Source of the DNA: Acanthosepion lycidas
Taxonomy: Eukaryota > Mollusca > Cephalopoda > Sepiida > Sepiidae
Direction: 5' to 3'
Assembly (NCBI GenBank): GCA_963932145.1
Contig: OZ010577.1
Span: forward strand, 21,806,964-21,870,963
DNA: 64,000 nucleotides
The notes beneath the pieces are model-generated. The model saw nothing but the letters and a program-made list of their open reading frames with translations, was not told the DNA's origin and did not search any database. The position numbers and the translations under genes are program-made. Below, in pieces: positions 1 to 11,285 of the stretch. Numbering within the stretch: position 1 is the stretch's first letter; every line of letters begins with the position of its first letter.

Positions 1-336
1 TTTACGCAGTCTGTGCCTATACTTAGCATGTTTGACCTTGTCTTTTTCAAACTGGTTACAACCTTGGTGAACAGTCATTGTCTGTGTATGTTGACATTCA
101 GCCTCAAGTTCTCACATATCAACTGATATCCAAAGAACTTTTAGAAAAAATCATTGAATATTTATTTTACATTCAATTATATAATTTCTTTCTGAAATAC
201 ACCAGAATATTTTACTTAATGGAAATAATAAATTTAATCCTTTAGCTTTCAATTAAAGCTAAAATGAAATCTTCAAGAATGCTTTTCAATTTTTAAAACT
301 TAATAATTTTAAAACTTAGGCATTGAAAATTCAGTG

Positions 337-339
<3 letters not shown>
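1..339. other. AT-rich DNA, nothing recognised
   Basis: I see no coding stretch, RNA gene or known repeat here. It runs into a TA microsatellite at its right end. Confidence 0.5.

Positions 340-391
<52 letters not shown>
340..391. repeat. (TA)n microsatellite
   Basis: About 26 uninterrupted TA dinucleotides lie directly before the PLE reverse transcriptase remnant. Confidence 0.95.
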
Positions 392-392
<1 letters not shown>

Positions 393-394
393 GG

Positions 395-1640
395 ATATTT
401 ATATGGAAATATAAAAACCCATAAACCTGCCACAACAAATAATTTCCCAGATGCCAACATCTATCTATGAGCTATCAAAAATCCTGAATGACATTATCAC
501 TCCATACCTACCCACCAATTATAGCATCACATCCACCCATGAATTCCTACAAATTTTAACAACTACTAATCCAAACCAAGGTATCATAGCATCACTTGAC
601 ATTGAAAACTTATTTACAAACATCCCTATTGATCAAACAACTGGCATTTTCCCCAATTTTGTGTATAGTAATAATTCTATCCCTTCACTATCCATTAAAC
701 CATTTATACTCAAAAAATTACTATACATATGCACACTCAAAGTTCCATTCTGTGACCATAATGGCAATATTTACACCCAGATGTTAGTATGGAAAATCCA
801 CTTGGTCCATGCTTTTCCAATTATTACATTCCCATGTAGAAAATATGATATTTACATAGGTCTTTAAAAAGTAAAATATAAGTCTGCTATGTAGATGATA
901 TTTTTATTTTGCCAAATAACATTAAAGAAATAGATACACATAAGACCGCATTTGCGAAAAACTCTGTCCTTAACTTTACCTACAAGCTTAGTCAAAAAAA
1001 GAAACTCCCGTTCTTAGATGTTCTTGTAGAATATAGTAACAAGACTTTCATCACTTCATTATATAAAAAACCCATGAGCAGAAATTCTTGCCAACTTTAA
1101 AAGTGAATGCTCACTCAGATACAAAATAGCAGTGATAAAAAAACTTCGTAAAAAGAGTACAGCAGAATTCATCCTCTTGACGACTCTTCCGTAAAGAACT
1201 CAAGAATGTAAAACAGAAACTAATTAACAATGTCTTCCCTAACCACCTTATAGACCACCAAGTTAGACTATTTCCCCAACAAAGTAAATAACAATGATAG
1301 TAAACATACAGTCAAAAATTACGTATTTTCTACAAAAACCAAATGCACATCAACTACAGACAAGACAAATCTTCACTAAGAGATATTATAAAGAAATAAA
1401 CTATCCCAATTGACCCAAATAAAAATATCAAATTAATTATCTACAACAAAAAATTTAAAACAGCTAACCTTATCCTCAAAAATAACTAGCTGTGTCAAAA
1501 TTATAATGAACAAACATTATCTGAGTTCTAATTGCCTTAACCATAACTATTATAATAACCATAATAATCTTAACTATTAGAACCCATTTAAACACACAAA
1601 CAAACTTGCCAGACTCCATCCAAAATATACTAGTAGAAAA
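395..1640 (+). pseudogene. Penelope-like element reverse transcriptase remnant
   Basis: PLE reverse transcriptases copy element RNA and are linked to a C-terminal GIY-YIG endonuclease. The translation shows YELSKILNDII, then ASLDIENLFTNIPIDQT, the PLE form of the first catalytic-Asp block, at about 540-640. The YVDD active-site box lies at about 888-899, followed by SVLNFTYKLSQKKKLPFLDVLVE at about 960-1030, the usual block after YVDD. Decayed linker-like peptide with many stops continues to about 1640. The reading frame shifts between the 451-867 and 909-1100 stretches, and part of the palm just before YVDD is missing. No endonuclease follows, because the TA-rich array begins first. It is dead. 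The PLE call is strong, the clade is not assigned. Confidence 0.8.
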
Positions 1641-1965
1641 CACAAAAACATAACAACCTCATCCAGCTGTAAAAAAAGATTAAAAATAATGGAAGCCCTA
1701 ATAATAAAAAAGAAAAAGCCAACTTTTAACAATATTAACTACAGACAAGCCAAGGCCACCATGTGCTAGCCATGTTCGGAAAATGAAACACCTCTATAAC
1801 ACACTAAAAACATACATATAATGCACACACGCTTTTAAACTGAAAAAATAAAAATCAACCGTAATCATGGCTTGAAGTATAGCTGAAAGCATTCTGAACT
1901 ATAGAACATTTGGACAATTTTTACACACTGTGTTCAAAAAAGAAAGCACTTGTTCGGACACAAGA
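1641..1965. other. AT-rich DNA, possible PLE linker
   Basis: The composition matches the PLE remnant upstream but no domain can be read. The sequence just before the array (TTTTTACACACTGTGTTC) already resembles the array's TTTACACATACA spacer. Confidence 0.3.
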
Positions 1966-2019
1966 ATATATATATATATATATATATATATTTACACATA
2001 CATATATATATATATATTT

Positions 2020-2052
<33 letters not shown>

Positions 2053-2053
2053 T

Positions 2054-2086
<33 letters not shown>

Positions 2087-2087
2087 T

Positions 2088-2120
<33 letters not shown>

Positions 2121-2149
2121 TACACATACATATATATATATATATATTT

Positions 2150-2226
<77 letters not shown>

Positions 2227-2257
2227 CACATACATATATATATATATATATATATTT

Positions 2258-2290
<33 letters not shown>

Positions 2291-2291
2291 T

Positions 2292-2324
<33 letters not shown>

Positions 2325-2325
2325 T

Positions 2326-2358
<33 letters not shown>

Positions 2359-2359
2359 T

Positions 2360-2392
<33 letters not shown>

Positions 2393-2393
2393 T

Positions 2394-2468
<75 letters not shown>

Positions 2469-2497
2469 CACATACATATATATATATATATATATTT

Positions 2498-2576
<79 letters not shown>

Positions 2577-3852
2577 CACATACATATATATATATATATA
2601 TTTACACATACATATATATATATATATATTTACACATACATATATATATATATATTTACACATACATATATATATATATATATTTATACATACATATATA
2701 TATATATATATATATTTACACATACATATATATATATATATATATTTACACATACATATATATATATATATATATTTACACATACATATATATATATATA
2801 TATATTTACACATACATATATATATATATATATTTACACATACATATATATATATATATATTTACACATACATATATATATATATATATTTACACATACA
2901 TATATATATATATATATTTACACATACATATATATATATATATATTTACACATACATATATATATATATATATATTTACACATACATATATATATATATA
3001 TATATTTACACATACATATATATATATATATATATTTACACATACATATATATATATATATATATTTACACATACATATATATATATATATATTTACACA
3101 TACACATATATATATATATATATATATTTACACATACATATATATATATATATATTTACACATACATATATATATATATATATTTACACATACATATATA
3201 TATATATATATTTACACATACATATATATATATATATATTTACACATACATATATATATATATATATATTTACACATACAAATATATATATATATATTTA
3301 CACATACATATATATATATATATTTACACATACATATATATATATATATATTTACACATACATATATATATATTTACACATACATATATATATATTTACA
3401 CATACATATATATATATATATATTTACACATACATATATATATACATATATTTACACATATATATATATATATATATTTACACATACATATATATATATA
3501 TATATTTACACATACATATATATATATATATATTTACACATACATATATATATATATATATTTACACATACATATATATATATATATATTTACACATACA
3601 TATATATATATATTTACACATACATATATATATATATATTTACACATACATATATATATATATATATTTACACATATATATATATATATATATATTTACA
3701 CATATATATATATATATATATATTTACACATACATATATATATATATATTACACATACATATATATATATATATATATTTACACATACATATATATATAT
3801 ATATATATTTACACATATATATATATTTACACATATATATATATATATATTT

Positions 3853-3891
<39 letters not shown>

Positions 3892-4058
3892 CACATACAT
3901 ATATATATATATATATATTTACACATACATATATATATATATATATATTTACACATACATATATATATATATTTACACATACATATATATATATATATAT
4001 TTACACATACATATATATATATATATATTTACACATACATATATATATATATATATTT

Positions 4059-4091
<33 letters not shown>

Positions 4092-4092
4092 T

Positions 4093-4135
<43 letters not shown>

Positions 4136-4146
4136 CACATACATTT

Positions 4147-4184
<38 letters not shown>

Positions 4185-4194
4185 ACATACATTT

Positions 4195-4233
<39 letters not shown>

Positions 4234-4244
4234 CACATACATTT

Positions 4245-4281
<37 letters not shown>

Positions 4282-4290
4282 TTTACACAT

Positions 4291-4337
<47 letters not shown>
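1966..4337. repeat. 2.4-kb AT minisatellite array
   Basis: About 80 tandem units (hand count), each made of the constant word TTTACACATACA and a variable run of TA. Unit length is mostly 24 to 38 bp and changes in 2-bp steps. Rare word variants occur: TTTATACATACA near 2692, a lost T near 3750, and several units without the CA after ACATA near 3460, 3670, 3700 and 3830. All three forward frames stay open for over 800 codons only because the unit contains no stop trinucleotide, so this is not protein-coding. Even-length slippage of TA runs explains the unit variation. Confidence 0.97.
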
Positions 4338-4340
<3 letters not shown>

Positions 4341-4352
4341 ATAAATAGTATT

Positions 4353-4374
4353 GTATCATTGAGGTGAATGATAC
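4353..4374. other. Short perfect hairpin at array edge
   Basis: Eight-bp arms GTATCATT and AATGATAC enclose GAGGTG just after the array. It may be chance in AT-rich DNA. Confidence 0.5.
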
Positions 4375-4690
4375 ACAGAGAAGAATGAGTGCTTAATATA
4401 TTTATTCAGCGTCCGCTGCTAACGGATACATATAAAAAACACAGAACAATAAGTTACAAACAATTAACAAGATAACATACAAGAAATAGAAGAGCATCAA
4501 ATGCTGTATAGCCAAACAAACTAAGATCAGTCTGAATATTAATCATCTTAGTATGAACTTATTAATCAACTGTTGAAATCTTTAATTGTAGTATTTAAGG
4601 CTATGAGCCAGGCCATCTGGTAGAGTGCTGAAAGTGTGCTAGCTACTCTACAACACATATACACACACACACAGACATACATACATATTT
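4375..4690. other. AT-rich DNA, nothing recognised
   Basis: No coding stretch or repeat family is recognised. A short GC-richer patch (GCGTCCGCTGCTAACGG) sits near 4410. Confidence 0.4.
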
Positions 4691-4692
4691 AT

Positions 4693-4920
4693 AGATATAA
4701 ATGACAATAGGAAAACTAGTTATTGCTGATGCGTTTCATCCAATGTGTACTTTCTCAAAGCAAAACGAAATGAATTTAATTAAAGAAAGTAACTAATAAT
4801 AACAAAAAACAGAATGTTCTTAACAACTGGAGGAATGGAGAGAATGCTATTTTCATATTGTTAACTGAAAATAACGTCAGTTATTGTCACATGTGGAGAA
4901 TATTACCATTATAGCTGTGT
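4693..4920 (-). repeat. Single-copy arm of the 30.3-kb palindrome family
   Basis: This stretch aligns over about 190 bp with one arm of the palindrome at 30317-30675, sharing AATGACAATAGGAAAACT, a CGTTTC box, AACAGAATGT and CTATTTTCATAT. Here it is not inverted on itself: after the AACTGAAAATAACGTCAGTTA point it runs on into unrelated DNA. It carries a decayed copy of the hairpin module (reverse strand) at about 4735-4790. The likely source is a PLE terminal region, which is inference. Confidence 0.75.
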
Positions 4921-4997
4921 TGGCGAATTCAACCATTTTCTTTTGATATATATATATATATATATATATTCACACACATGCATATACATATATTATA

Positions 4998-5195
4998 CAG
5001 TGCTGATCAAAAGTAACTGTTCCTTTAAGATAATACTGAAAAAAAAAAAAAAAATTATCTTTTTTTTTTCCAGATAATCAACTTATCTCAATTAAACTAT
5101 ATATTCATTAAGAAAAGCCTTTATTAAATTAATTACAACTATCTTCATAAAATTTTATCAAGCTGAAATAAAAATTTTAATTAAATTAATTAAAT
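4998..5195 (+). repeat. Left terminal inverted repeat of Tc1 element
   Basis: It pairs with 6375-6565. Shared words include AGATAATCAAC, AATATTCATTAAGAAAAG and TTTTATCAAGCTG. At about 190 bp it is much longer than the roughly 25-bp repeats of minimal Tc1 elements. Poly-A and poly-T runs near 5040-5070 have expanded. Confidence 0.85.
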
Positions 5196-5215
5196 GTACA
5201 AGTGAACCCTTACAT

Positions 5216-6208
5216 TCAATAGTTGGTGACTCCTCCTTTTGAGGTGAAGACGTCAGCCAGTCTTTTCTATAAATTTTTAAGAAGTTTCTGGTAGTAGTAA
5301 GTGTCAGATTTTGACCATTCCTCTTGGAAAAACTCCCCAAATTACTCAATATTACCTGGTTTCCATCCATGCACTGTCTTCTTTATATTGAACCACAGAT
5401 TTTCAATTGGGTTTAGATCAGGACTTTGACTTGGCCATTCAGACTTAGAAATTATTTTTTTTGAACCTATTCTTCTGCGGATTTGCTTTGATGCTCTGGA
5501 TCATTGTCTTGTTGGAAGATCTGGCTCCACTTAACCCAACTTTCAAACTGGGGACAAAATTGCTTGGTAGATTGCAGGGCCTTTGTGCCATCAATGCTTA
5601 CTAGTTTGCTTGCTCCAGTTGGTAGTAAAGCATCCAAACATCATAATGCTGCCATCACCATTTTTAATTTTGTTGGCACCAAATTTTTCTTTTCAAAATC
5701 TTTATCAGATGCTCGCCAGATATACTGCATATTGTTCCTTCCCAAAAGGTCTACTTTGTTCTCCTCTGGCCATAAAACCTTTTGCCAGAACGATTCTGGC
5801 TTACTAATATGAATTTGGCATTAGTTGAGCAGAGATTGTTTGTACTTTTTCATAAGCAGTGGCTTTCTTTTTTTTCAGAATTCTTCCATGAAGACTGGAT
5901 CATTCAGATTTTTTCACACTGTAGATGTATGCACATGGATTCCGATATTGACCAGTGTGTCTAAGAGAACCATAGAGGTCACAGCAGGATTCACCTGGCC
6001 TTGCCAAACTAGTTGTCTACTTGCTCTTGCAGTTATTTTTCTTCTTGATTGTTGATTGTGATGCTGTCATACCAAAGGCCTTCCATTTATAATTGTATGC
6101 AAGGTGGAGACAAGCACTCATTTTGATAGCTTTTTGTAGCCTACTCCATCATTATTGGCTTCAGCTATGGCTTTTTAAAGCTTCAGGAAGTTCTTTTGAT
6201 CTTGGCAT
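5216..6208 (-). pseudogene. Tc1-type transposase, decayed
   Basis: DD34E transposases cut and rejoin transposon ends in the nucleus. The likely start is the ATG at 6208 (MPRSKELPEALK) and the stop is at 5216 after SKGGVTNY, giving about 331 codons, a normal length. Visible blocks are [15 protein letters not shown] with the second catalytic Asp (about 5465-5510), [10 protein letters not shown]-type sequence before the catalytic Glu (about 5405-5440), VHGW (about 5375) and RLADVFTSKGGVTNY at the C-terminus. Frameshifts and in-frame stops break it, including near 5880, 5800, 5450 and 5370. The N-terminal paired-like DNA-binding part is heavily damaged. Confidence 0.88.
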
Positions 6209-6374
6209 ATTTATTTTTTAATTTAGCCTCTAACTGCACCATTTTGCATACATAATGAGTTATAGTGGTCGATTGCTGGATACACAGCTTACCAAAAAAT
6301 TAACACATGCACATTAAATTATTTGCACAGGCAACCAGATAAAAAAAAAATACAGTGTAAATATAATGGTTCAA

Positions 6375-6555
6375 TTACTTTCGCACATCTTAATTTTTAA
6401 TTAATATTTTTATTCCAGCTTGATAAAAATGTCAGAAAGTTGTTGTACATTATTTAATAGAGACTTTTCTTAATGAATATTTAGTTTAATTAAGATTTGT
6501 TGATTATCTGAAAAACAGAAAATTAAAAAAAAATTATCTTAGGTGTTCACTTACT

Positions 6556-6565
<10 letters not shown>
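6375..6565 (-). repeat. Right terminal inverted repeat of Tc1 element
   Basis: Inverse match to 4998-5195. The outermost CAGTG cannot be seen because a TA microsatellite begins at the end. Confidence 0.8.
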
Positions 6566-6592
<27 letters not shown>

Positions 6593-6595
<3 letters not shown>

Positions 6596-7165
6596 AAAAT
6601 CAGACACAGACAGATATGTTATATTTGGCAGAAATTGTAAATTCATTTTGAATATCTTAAGTGCAGCCTTGATGCGAGAGATGAAGAGAGGACCTTACTA
6701 TGTGCAGACAGACACTCTTCTGTTGTGTTACTCAGTTGACACGAAAATGCCACTGAAGGAACTTGTGTTGGATATCACCATTGCCTACAGTCGAGGTTTC
6801 CCAAAACTCATACTAGCATCAAAAGAAAAATTTCAGGGTGTGATCTCTCCCTTATCCTTTTCAATCTTTCTTGTCCACCCATGTTTATCTCAAGATTATA
6901 CAAACATGGATTAGTTTCAGGTGTTATCAGGTAATAGAGAATGCACCATTATTCACTCCTACATTCTTTCTTTTATTTTTCTGTTTCTTTATCTTTCCAT
7001 AAAGAATTTTAATGTATCACAATTTTACATTACATTTTCTTCTCATTCTTACTTGCCTGCCAATTTCTCTCTTTCTGTTTCTTTCATCTACACCTTCTAT
7101 ATGTATATTTTTCTTCTCACCTGGTTTTCTTTCTTATTTTCTACCATTATTCGTTCTTTAAACCT
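6593..7165. other. Unassigned DNA, pyrimidine-rich
   Basis: Two short open stretches (6648-6914 and 6921-7172) match no family I recognise. The first reads KRGPYYVQTDTLLLCYSVDTKMPLKELVLDI and could be a decayed coding fragment. The second is T-rich and probably not coding. Confidence 0.3.
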
Positions 7166-7171
7166 TTGTTA

Positions 7172-7460
7172 GGAGGCATGGTGGAGTAATGGATAGTGGT
7201 ACGGATTGAGGAATCAGAGAGCTGAGTTCGAATTCTAGATGAATCCATTACATTCACTTACATGCTAATACCCTTGGGAAAGGCATGAATCCTCCTCTTC
7301 TCCCCCCAGCTATGGGTAAGTAGCAGGACAGACCAGGTTCTTTAGCCTTGGATGGCAACTGGTCTACTGCAAAAAGAAATGGCAACCTCCTGTAGGACAA
7401 AAATCTACCTTGTTAGTCATCTATCGAAAGGTACATGATCAACTTAACATGTATCATGCT
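7172..7460 (+). mobile_element. tRNA-derived SINE, type B
   Basis: A tRNA-like head holds an A-box-like word TGGTGGAGTAATGG near 7178 and a B-box-like word GAGTTCGAATTC near 7226. A body of about 200 bp follows (CCAGCTATGGGTAAGTAGCA, CAACTGGTCTACTG). Relatives occur at 15781-16055, 24700-24800 (head only) and 36190-36490. Such heads serve as RNA polymerase III promoters in SINEs. Confidence 0.75.
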
Positions 7461-7689
7461 TAGCACATAACTGACTGATATAAAATCCATACTACAGTCT
7501 GATCTTCAGTAGGAAAGAAGGATTTGTCGTAATTGTAGAAATAATATTAATATGATCCAATGAAGAACCAAATAATATTCAGTACATTTACAGAAAACTC
7601 AACTTGAAAGTCCTTGGTGCTGAGTTATATTCTGGAAACTATAAAAACAGAATTAAATACCTGAGATAAAGCTTCCTCATTGCTTATAA
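7461..7689. other. Unassigned DNA
   Basis: Nothing recognised. Confidence 0.4.
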
Positions 7690-7975
7690 GCTCTAAGGAA
7701 AATGGAAACAAAAAAAAAAAGGAAAAAACAATTGTAATATCTGAGGCACATCAAGAGGAAAGAAAGTTTAGGAAATTTAACACTCACAAGGACACCTTGA
7801 TGCTAAGAGGAACAGAGGGAAATTGCGTATTTTATGTAATGAAGTTGTGTAAATCGATGGCAGAACAGGTAATAAAAGGTACAGTACAAAAATATTGCTA
7901 AAACCTGCAAAGTATAAGAAGTATTGGAGAACCATGACTGCCCATACCCTGATTGACATGGTACCCAGAAGAAGA
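7690..7975 (+). pseudogene. RTE-like LINE, 3' end of ORF (fragment)
   Basis: Translation in two frames gives GNCVFYVMKLCKSMAEQ and a W-rich end before TWYPEEDLP. This corresponds to the C-terminal GRQR..Y..SLC.WMAEQ region of a LINE polyprotein common in invertebrates, ending in the conserved LWR.MI...L.GHGT sequence. Reverse-strand copies of the same part lie at 9700, 31850 and 60240. Truncated at the 5' end and frameshifted. Confidence 0.65.
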
Positions 7976-8141
7976 CCTACCTATATGTATATGATTTATG
8001 ATTATTTTTTCTCACTTTTTAGCTGAATATTAAACACTTAATCTCTTAGCCTAGTAGATTAGTTTGTGAATTTGCTGACAGCAATTATTAGTAGTGCAAA
8101 CTTAGGTTCAATAGAAACAAGGTGAACACTAACTGAACCGT

Positions 8142-8203
8142 ACTAAATAAGAACTAGATGAGAACTAAATAAGAACTAGATGAGAACTAAATAAGAACTA
8201 GAT
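8142..8203. repeat. 22-bp minisatellite, about 3 copies
   Basis: The unit ACTAAATAAGAACTAGATGA plus GA is repeated almost without change. Confidence 0.95.
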
Positions 8204-8286
8204 GAGATATCACTAAACATGGACAGTAGAATGAAAACAATTTATAAAATTCAGTTCCGTTCAAAATCATTTGAAGGTAATCCAGA

Positions 8287-8370
8287 TTGACAAGCACCTG
8301 ATGAAGGTCAGAGAGAATAATGGCCAAAATGTTGTAATCATAACAAAAATGAAGACACTAGTCTGGGTAA
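8287..8370 (+). repeat. Hairpin-module repeat, SINE-A-like tail
   Basis: CCTGATGAAGGTC, a loop, GGCCAAAATG, then a second hairpin (GTTGT with ATAAC), then AAAATGAAGACACTAGTC. This has the same order as the type A SINE tail at 32495, 37495, 53900 and 60870. Confidence 0.6.
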
Positions 8371-8374
8371 AATA

Positions 8375-8510
8375 TTAATCTTTTCAAGTCTAGGATTAAC
8401 TGTTATCTTAAATAACCTTATCAACTGAACTTCTTGCCTTCTCTTATGCTCATTAGCATAACCCTTTACCATAAATGGCTCTTGGGCCTTGTACTGAGTG
8501 AAGATTAGTT
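8375..8510 (+). pseudogene. CR1/Jockey-like LINE, 3' end fragment
   Basis: Matches 45880-45990 and 54220-54340: CAAGTCTAGGATTAAC (the FKSRVN coding block) through TGGCTCTTGGGCCTTGTACT. Only the last codons and the 3' UTR remain. Confidence 0.65.
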
Positions 8511-8689
8511 AAAAAACAAAATAATCAATCACAGCTTTTTCTTTATCTTTTTCTCTCTGCTTCTCTCTCTTCCTCTTTGTTCCTTTCATCCTTATCCTTG
8601 TCTGTCCTTCTCTGTCCCTTTTTCTTATAAATAGAGAAAGTATTAGTCTGTCAAAATCTGAAATTATGCTGTAAGTTATCTCAGTTCAG

Positions 8690-9060
8690 TCAGAAATGCA
8701 TTTCCAGACTTTTCTGATTTCTCTACCAATTCAGTCAATATTTACACACTCAGTTTCTTTGAATTCACTGTCTCTTCATAGATGCAAAACAAAGAAAGAG
8801 TCTGATCAATTTTAATCTTTTTCCCCCCCCTCTCCCATCACACGCACTCATATATCTGCTGCTTTCTTCACTTTCTCTGAATTAGCAATTCAATCACTCA
8901 ATTCTTCTTTGAACTCACTCGTTAATTCAAACACTTTCACTTATTCAGCAATTTCACACATTTATTTCTTCACCTCTTCAATTCATTCATATTTCATTCA
9001 CTTATTCATTTATTTATTCAACCATTTTATTCTCTTGCTCTTTCATAGTTACCTTTGCAA
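8690..9060. repeat. TTCA/ATTCA-rich low-complexity tract
   Basis: Dense ATTCA, TTCACT and CATTTATT words, like 14930-15430. Not coding. Confidence 0.7.
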
Positions 9061-9199
9061 ATTTATTTGTAACACTTATTAATCTGCTTAAGCTTTGAAA
9101 TCAAACTTATTTCATAAGATTATTTATTTTAAGTTTAGCTTAGTCTGACACAAGGCAAGAGTAATGGAGCACATACGAGACAGTAGCAAACTATTTGGT

Positions 9200-9610
9200 T
9201 TATGGCATATCAACCTCAATATTTTATTTCATGCCAACAAGATTTTTATTGTTGGTAATTTTTTTTTTTTTTTTCAAAATGTATTGCTAGTAATAATGTA
9301 TTACTGGTAATAATTTTTCTTCAAACATTTATTACTGGTAATAATTTTTTACAAAGTATTTCTGGTATTAAACCTATTTTTACACTTTCATAGTGTTTTG
9401 ACCCCAGCTTGGGGGTTAACTATTTATCCATAGCTGGGACCCTAACAGGTGCTACCACGCTGGGTCATAGTGAACCTGAGGTGGTTTTATGTTCCTCAAA
9501 ACCTCCTGATCAAAGGACTTGCTGTTGGATGTAGTTTATTGTTTTACCCAGGACACAGATGTAGTTTATTTTCATACGCAGGATGGACAGTAGCAAATTG
9601 TTATTCAAAT
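9200..9610 (+). repeat. Unnamed interspersed repeat, type C
   Basis: Shares with 62780-62885 and 63345-63840 the words TTATGGCATATCAACC, ACTTTCATA.TGTTTTGACC, CATAGCTGGGACC and AACAGGTGCTACCAC, plus an internally repeated block GCTGTTGGATGTAGTTTAT with ACCCAGGACAC. No coding potential seen, family unknown. Confidence 0.75.
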
Positions 9611-9699
9611 CAAGTTTGTTAACTTTCAGTTCTCGTTTGGGGTCTCACTCAAAAGTTTGCTTGTAATCAATCATTTCTTTTTTAAATTAATGTTCATCC

Positions 9700-9930
9700 A
9701 AACTTATTTATGTTCCATATCTTCTGAGGACATGGGTGATCATGGCTCTCCACAATGTCCTATTCTTTGTAGCTCCTAATAAATTGTGTCTTTTCATTAT
9801 TTCCCCTAAACCCTGTTCCACCATCCATTTATTCAAGGAGTTACTAAGCATGTTATATGCTGTTTTCATCTGTCCATCTTAGCCCCAATCTGCCCTGTGG
9901 GTATCAGATTTTCCAAGACTTACTTCCCAG
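9700..9930 (-). pseudogene. RTE-like LINE 3' fragment
   Basis: On the minus strand this reads the conserved C-terminal end (LWRAMI.HVL). The plus strand shows GATCATGGCTCTCCACA, shared with 31980 and 60265. Confidence 0.65.
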
Positions 9931-9959
9931 AACGTTAAGTTGCCTTTTTGTTACCATTT

Positions 9960-10310
9960 TCTCTAAAACCAATACAAGGCTAAATAACCACTCGAGGTAG
10001 ATAGAGGGTTAAGAAGATGCGCAGTAGAGACATAAAAGGCGGAAATAGAAAGTGAAGATTATGAGGATATGGAGGATAGATAATGATTGACCTTGAAGTT
10101 TGTAGTGTTCAGGTAAGCATCAATTCTGAAGTTTGTTCCACAAATTAACAGTTCTTGAGAAAAAGCTTTCTGAAAGGAACACAGTTCTTACAAATGGAAT
10201 CTATAAGGAATGTGAAGTAGTATGCATATCACTACCAGTATGTGAACCAGAGAATTCTGTTAAGCAGGTGATTAGCACATTTTTTCAATGTTTAAGGCAG
10301 TGGTCCTAAG
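9960..10310 (-). pseudogene. CR1/Jockey-like LINE, C-terminal fragment
   Basis: The minus strand reads SESFFSRTVNLWNKL then EHYKLQ. This matches the FYSNSFFPRT..LWNSLP...YNLQ block found in the copies at 12000, 27470, 33140 and 56460. Stops and frameshifts are present. Confidence 0.6.
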
Positions 10311-10449
10311 TGCAATCTTCAAGACCTGTATAAAGGGTCTGGAAAAGAAAAATCCTTTTAAAAAAGCTGAAGTGAAAAAAGTTTTTGGACGGAAGTTCTT
10401 TTTCTTTTAATAAATATAAAATTAATAAAGACATATTTTTAAATCCTTA

Positions 10450-10910
10450 TTAAAACAATCTTCTTCTATGTGACATGTCACTTCAGGATGTTCACTATCA
10501 TAGCCTTTCTACAATTTACTGTCCTTTGTAGCTCTTAATAAATTTTGTTTTTTATTAACTTTTCTAATCTTGTTCCATCATCCATTTACTCAAGCTCATT
10601 ATGTCAGTTATGTGTTGTTTTCCTTAATCTCTTTCACCTTCAATTTCTACTGTGAGCATCAAATTTTCCAATCCCTCTTTCCTCATAATGTTTTGTAGAA
10701 GTTTCAACTGCCTCTTTCTAATATTAAGTATCCTTCTTATATTTTTTCTAAACCTTTGTCATTGTTCATATGTTTGGTCCATGGTATTTTCTGTAGCCTT
10801 CAGTAGAACCACATTACTGTTGTTTCAAGTCTCTTCTTCATTTGTCAAGAGATTGTCTAGCATTCACTGCCATATAGAAAGACTGAATATTACATAAGAG
10901 TTCAGCACAA
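10450..10910 (-). pseudogene. RTE-like LINE fragment
   Basis: Same family and segment as 31845-32480 and 60235-60600. The plus strand carries TTCTGTAGCCTTCAGTAGAACCACA-type sequence encoding EMWFYRRM on the minus strand. Decayed. Confidence 0.65.
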
Positions 10911-10917
10911 TTTTCTT

Positions 10918-11285
10918 TGTCTGTTTTCCTGTTTCTTAATATTTTGTGATGTTCTTTAGTGGTGGACTATATTGGTGCTCTTTGTCACTTTGGTCTTTGG
11001 TTTGAAATGGGAGCTGAGTTTGCAAGATGAAATGTTAGATGTCTCTTGATCAGCTGAGTATGTAGTCTATGATGTCACAGAGTTTAGAAGCTATTTTACT
11101 ATTGTGATTGTTTCCTGTTTCTTAATACTTTAGTGATGCTCTTTAGTGGTGGACTATATTGGCACTCTTTGTCACTTTGGTCTGAAATGGGAGCTGAGTT
11201 TGCAAGATGAAATGGTAGATGTCTCTTGATCAGCTGAGTATGTAGTCTATGATGTCACAGAGTCTAGAGGCTATTTTTCTATTGC
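10918..11285. repeat. Tandem duplication, about 180-bp unit, 2 copies
   Basis: 10918-11105 and 11106-11285 share AGTGGTGGACTATATTGG, GAGCTGAGTTTGCAAGATGA and GCTGAGTATGTAGTCTATGA with few differences. A third partial start (CCTGTTTCTTAATACTTTTC) lies at 11507. The duplication begins in RTE-like LINE sequence. Confidence 0.9.

Larger units (their letters stand above)
4998..6565 (-). mobile_element. Tc1-type DNA transposon, near full length
   Basis: The element has long terminal inverted repeats and one transposase gene between them on the minus strand. The left end starts CAGTGCTGATCAAAAGTAA directly after TA, the normal Tc1 target. The right end has lost the last few bases of its repeat to a TA microsatellite at 6560-6592. 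At about 1.57 kb the length is normal for Tc1. Several frameshifts and stops make it immobile. Confidence 0.9.

Noticed and set aside
2574-4298. Minus-strand open stretches rich in [11 protein letters not shown]
   Set aside because: Reverse reading of the same minisatellite.
1910-4367. Three overlapping forward open frames of over 800 codons made of Ile, Tyr, Thr and His
   Set aside because: The tandem unit simply lacks stop codons in all frames. This is a minisatellite, not a protein.
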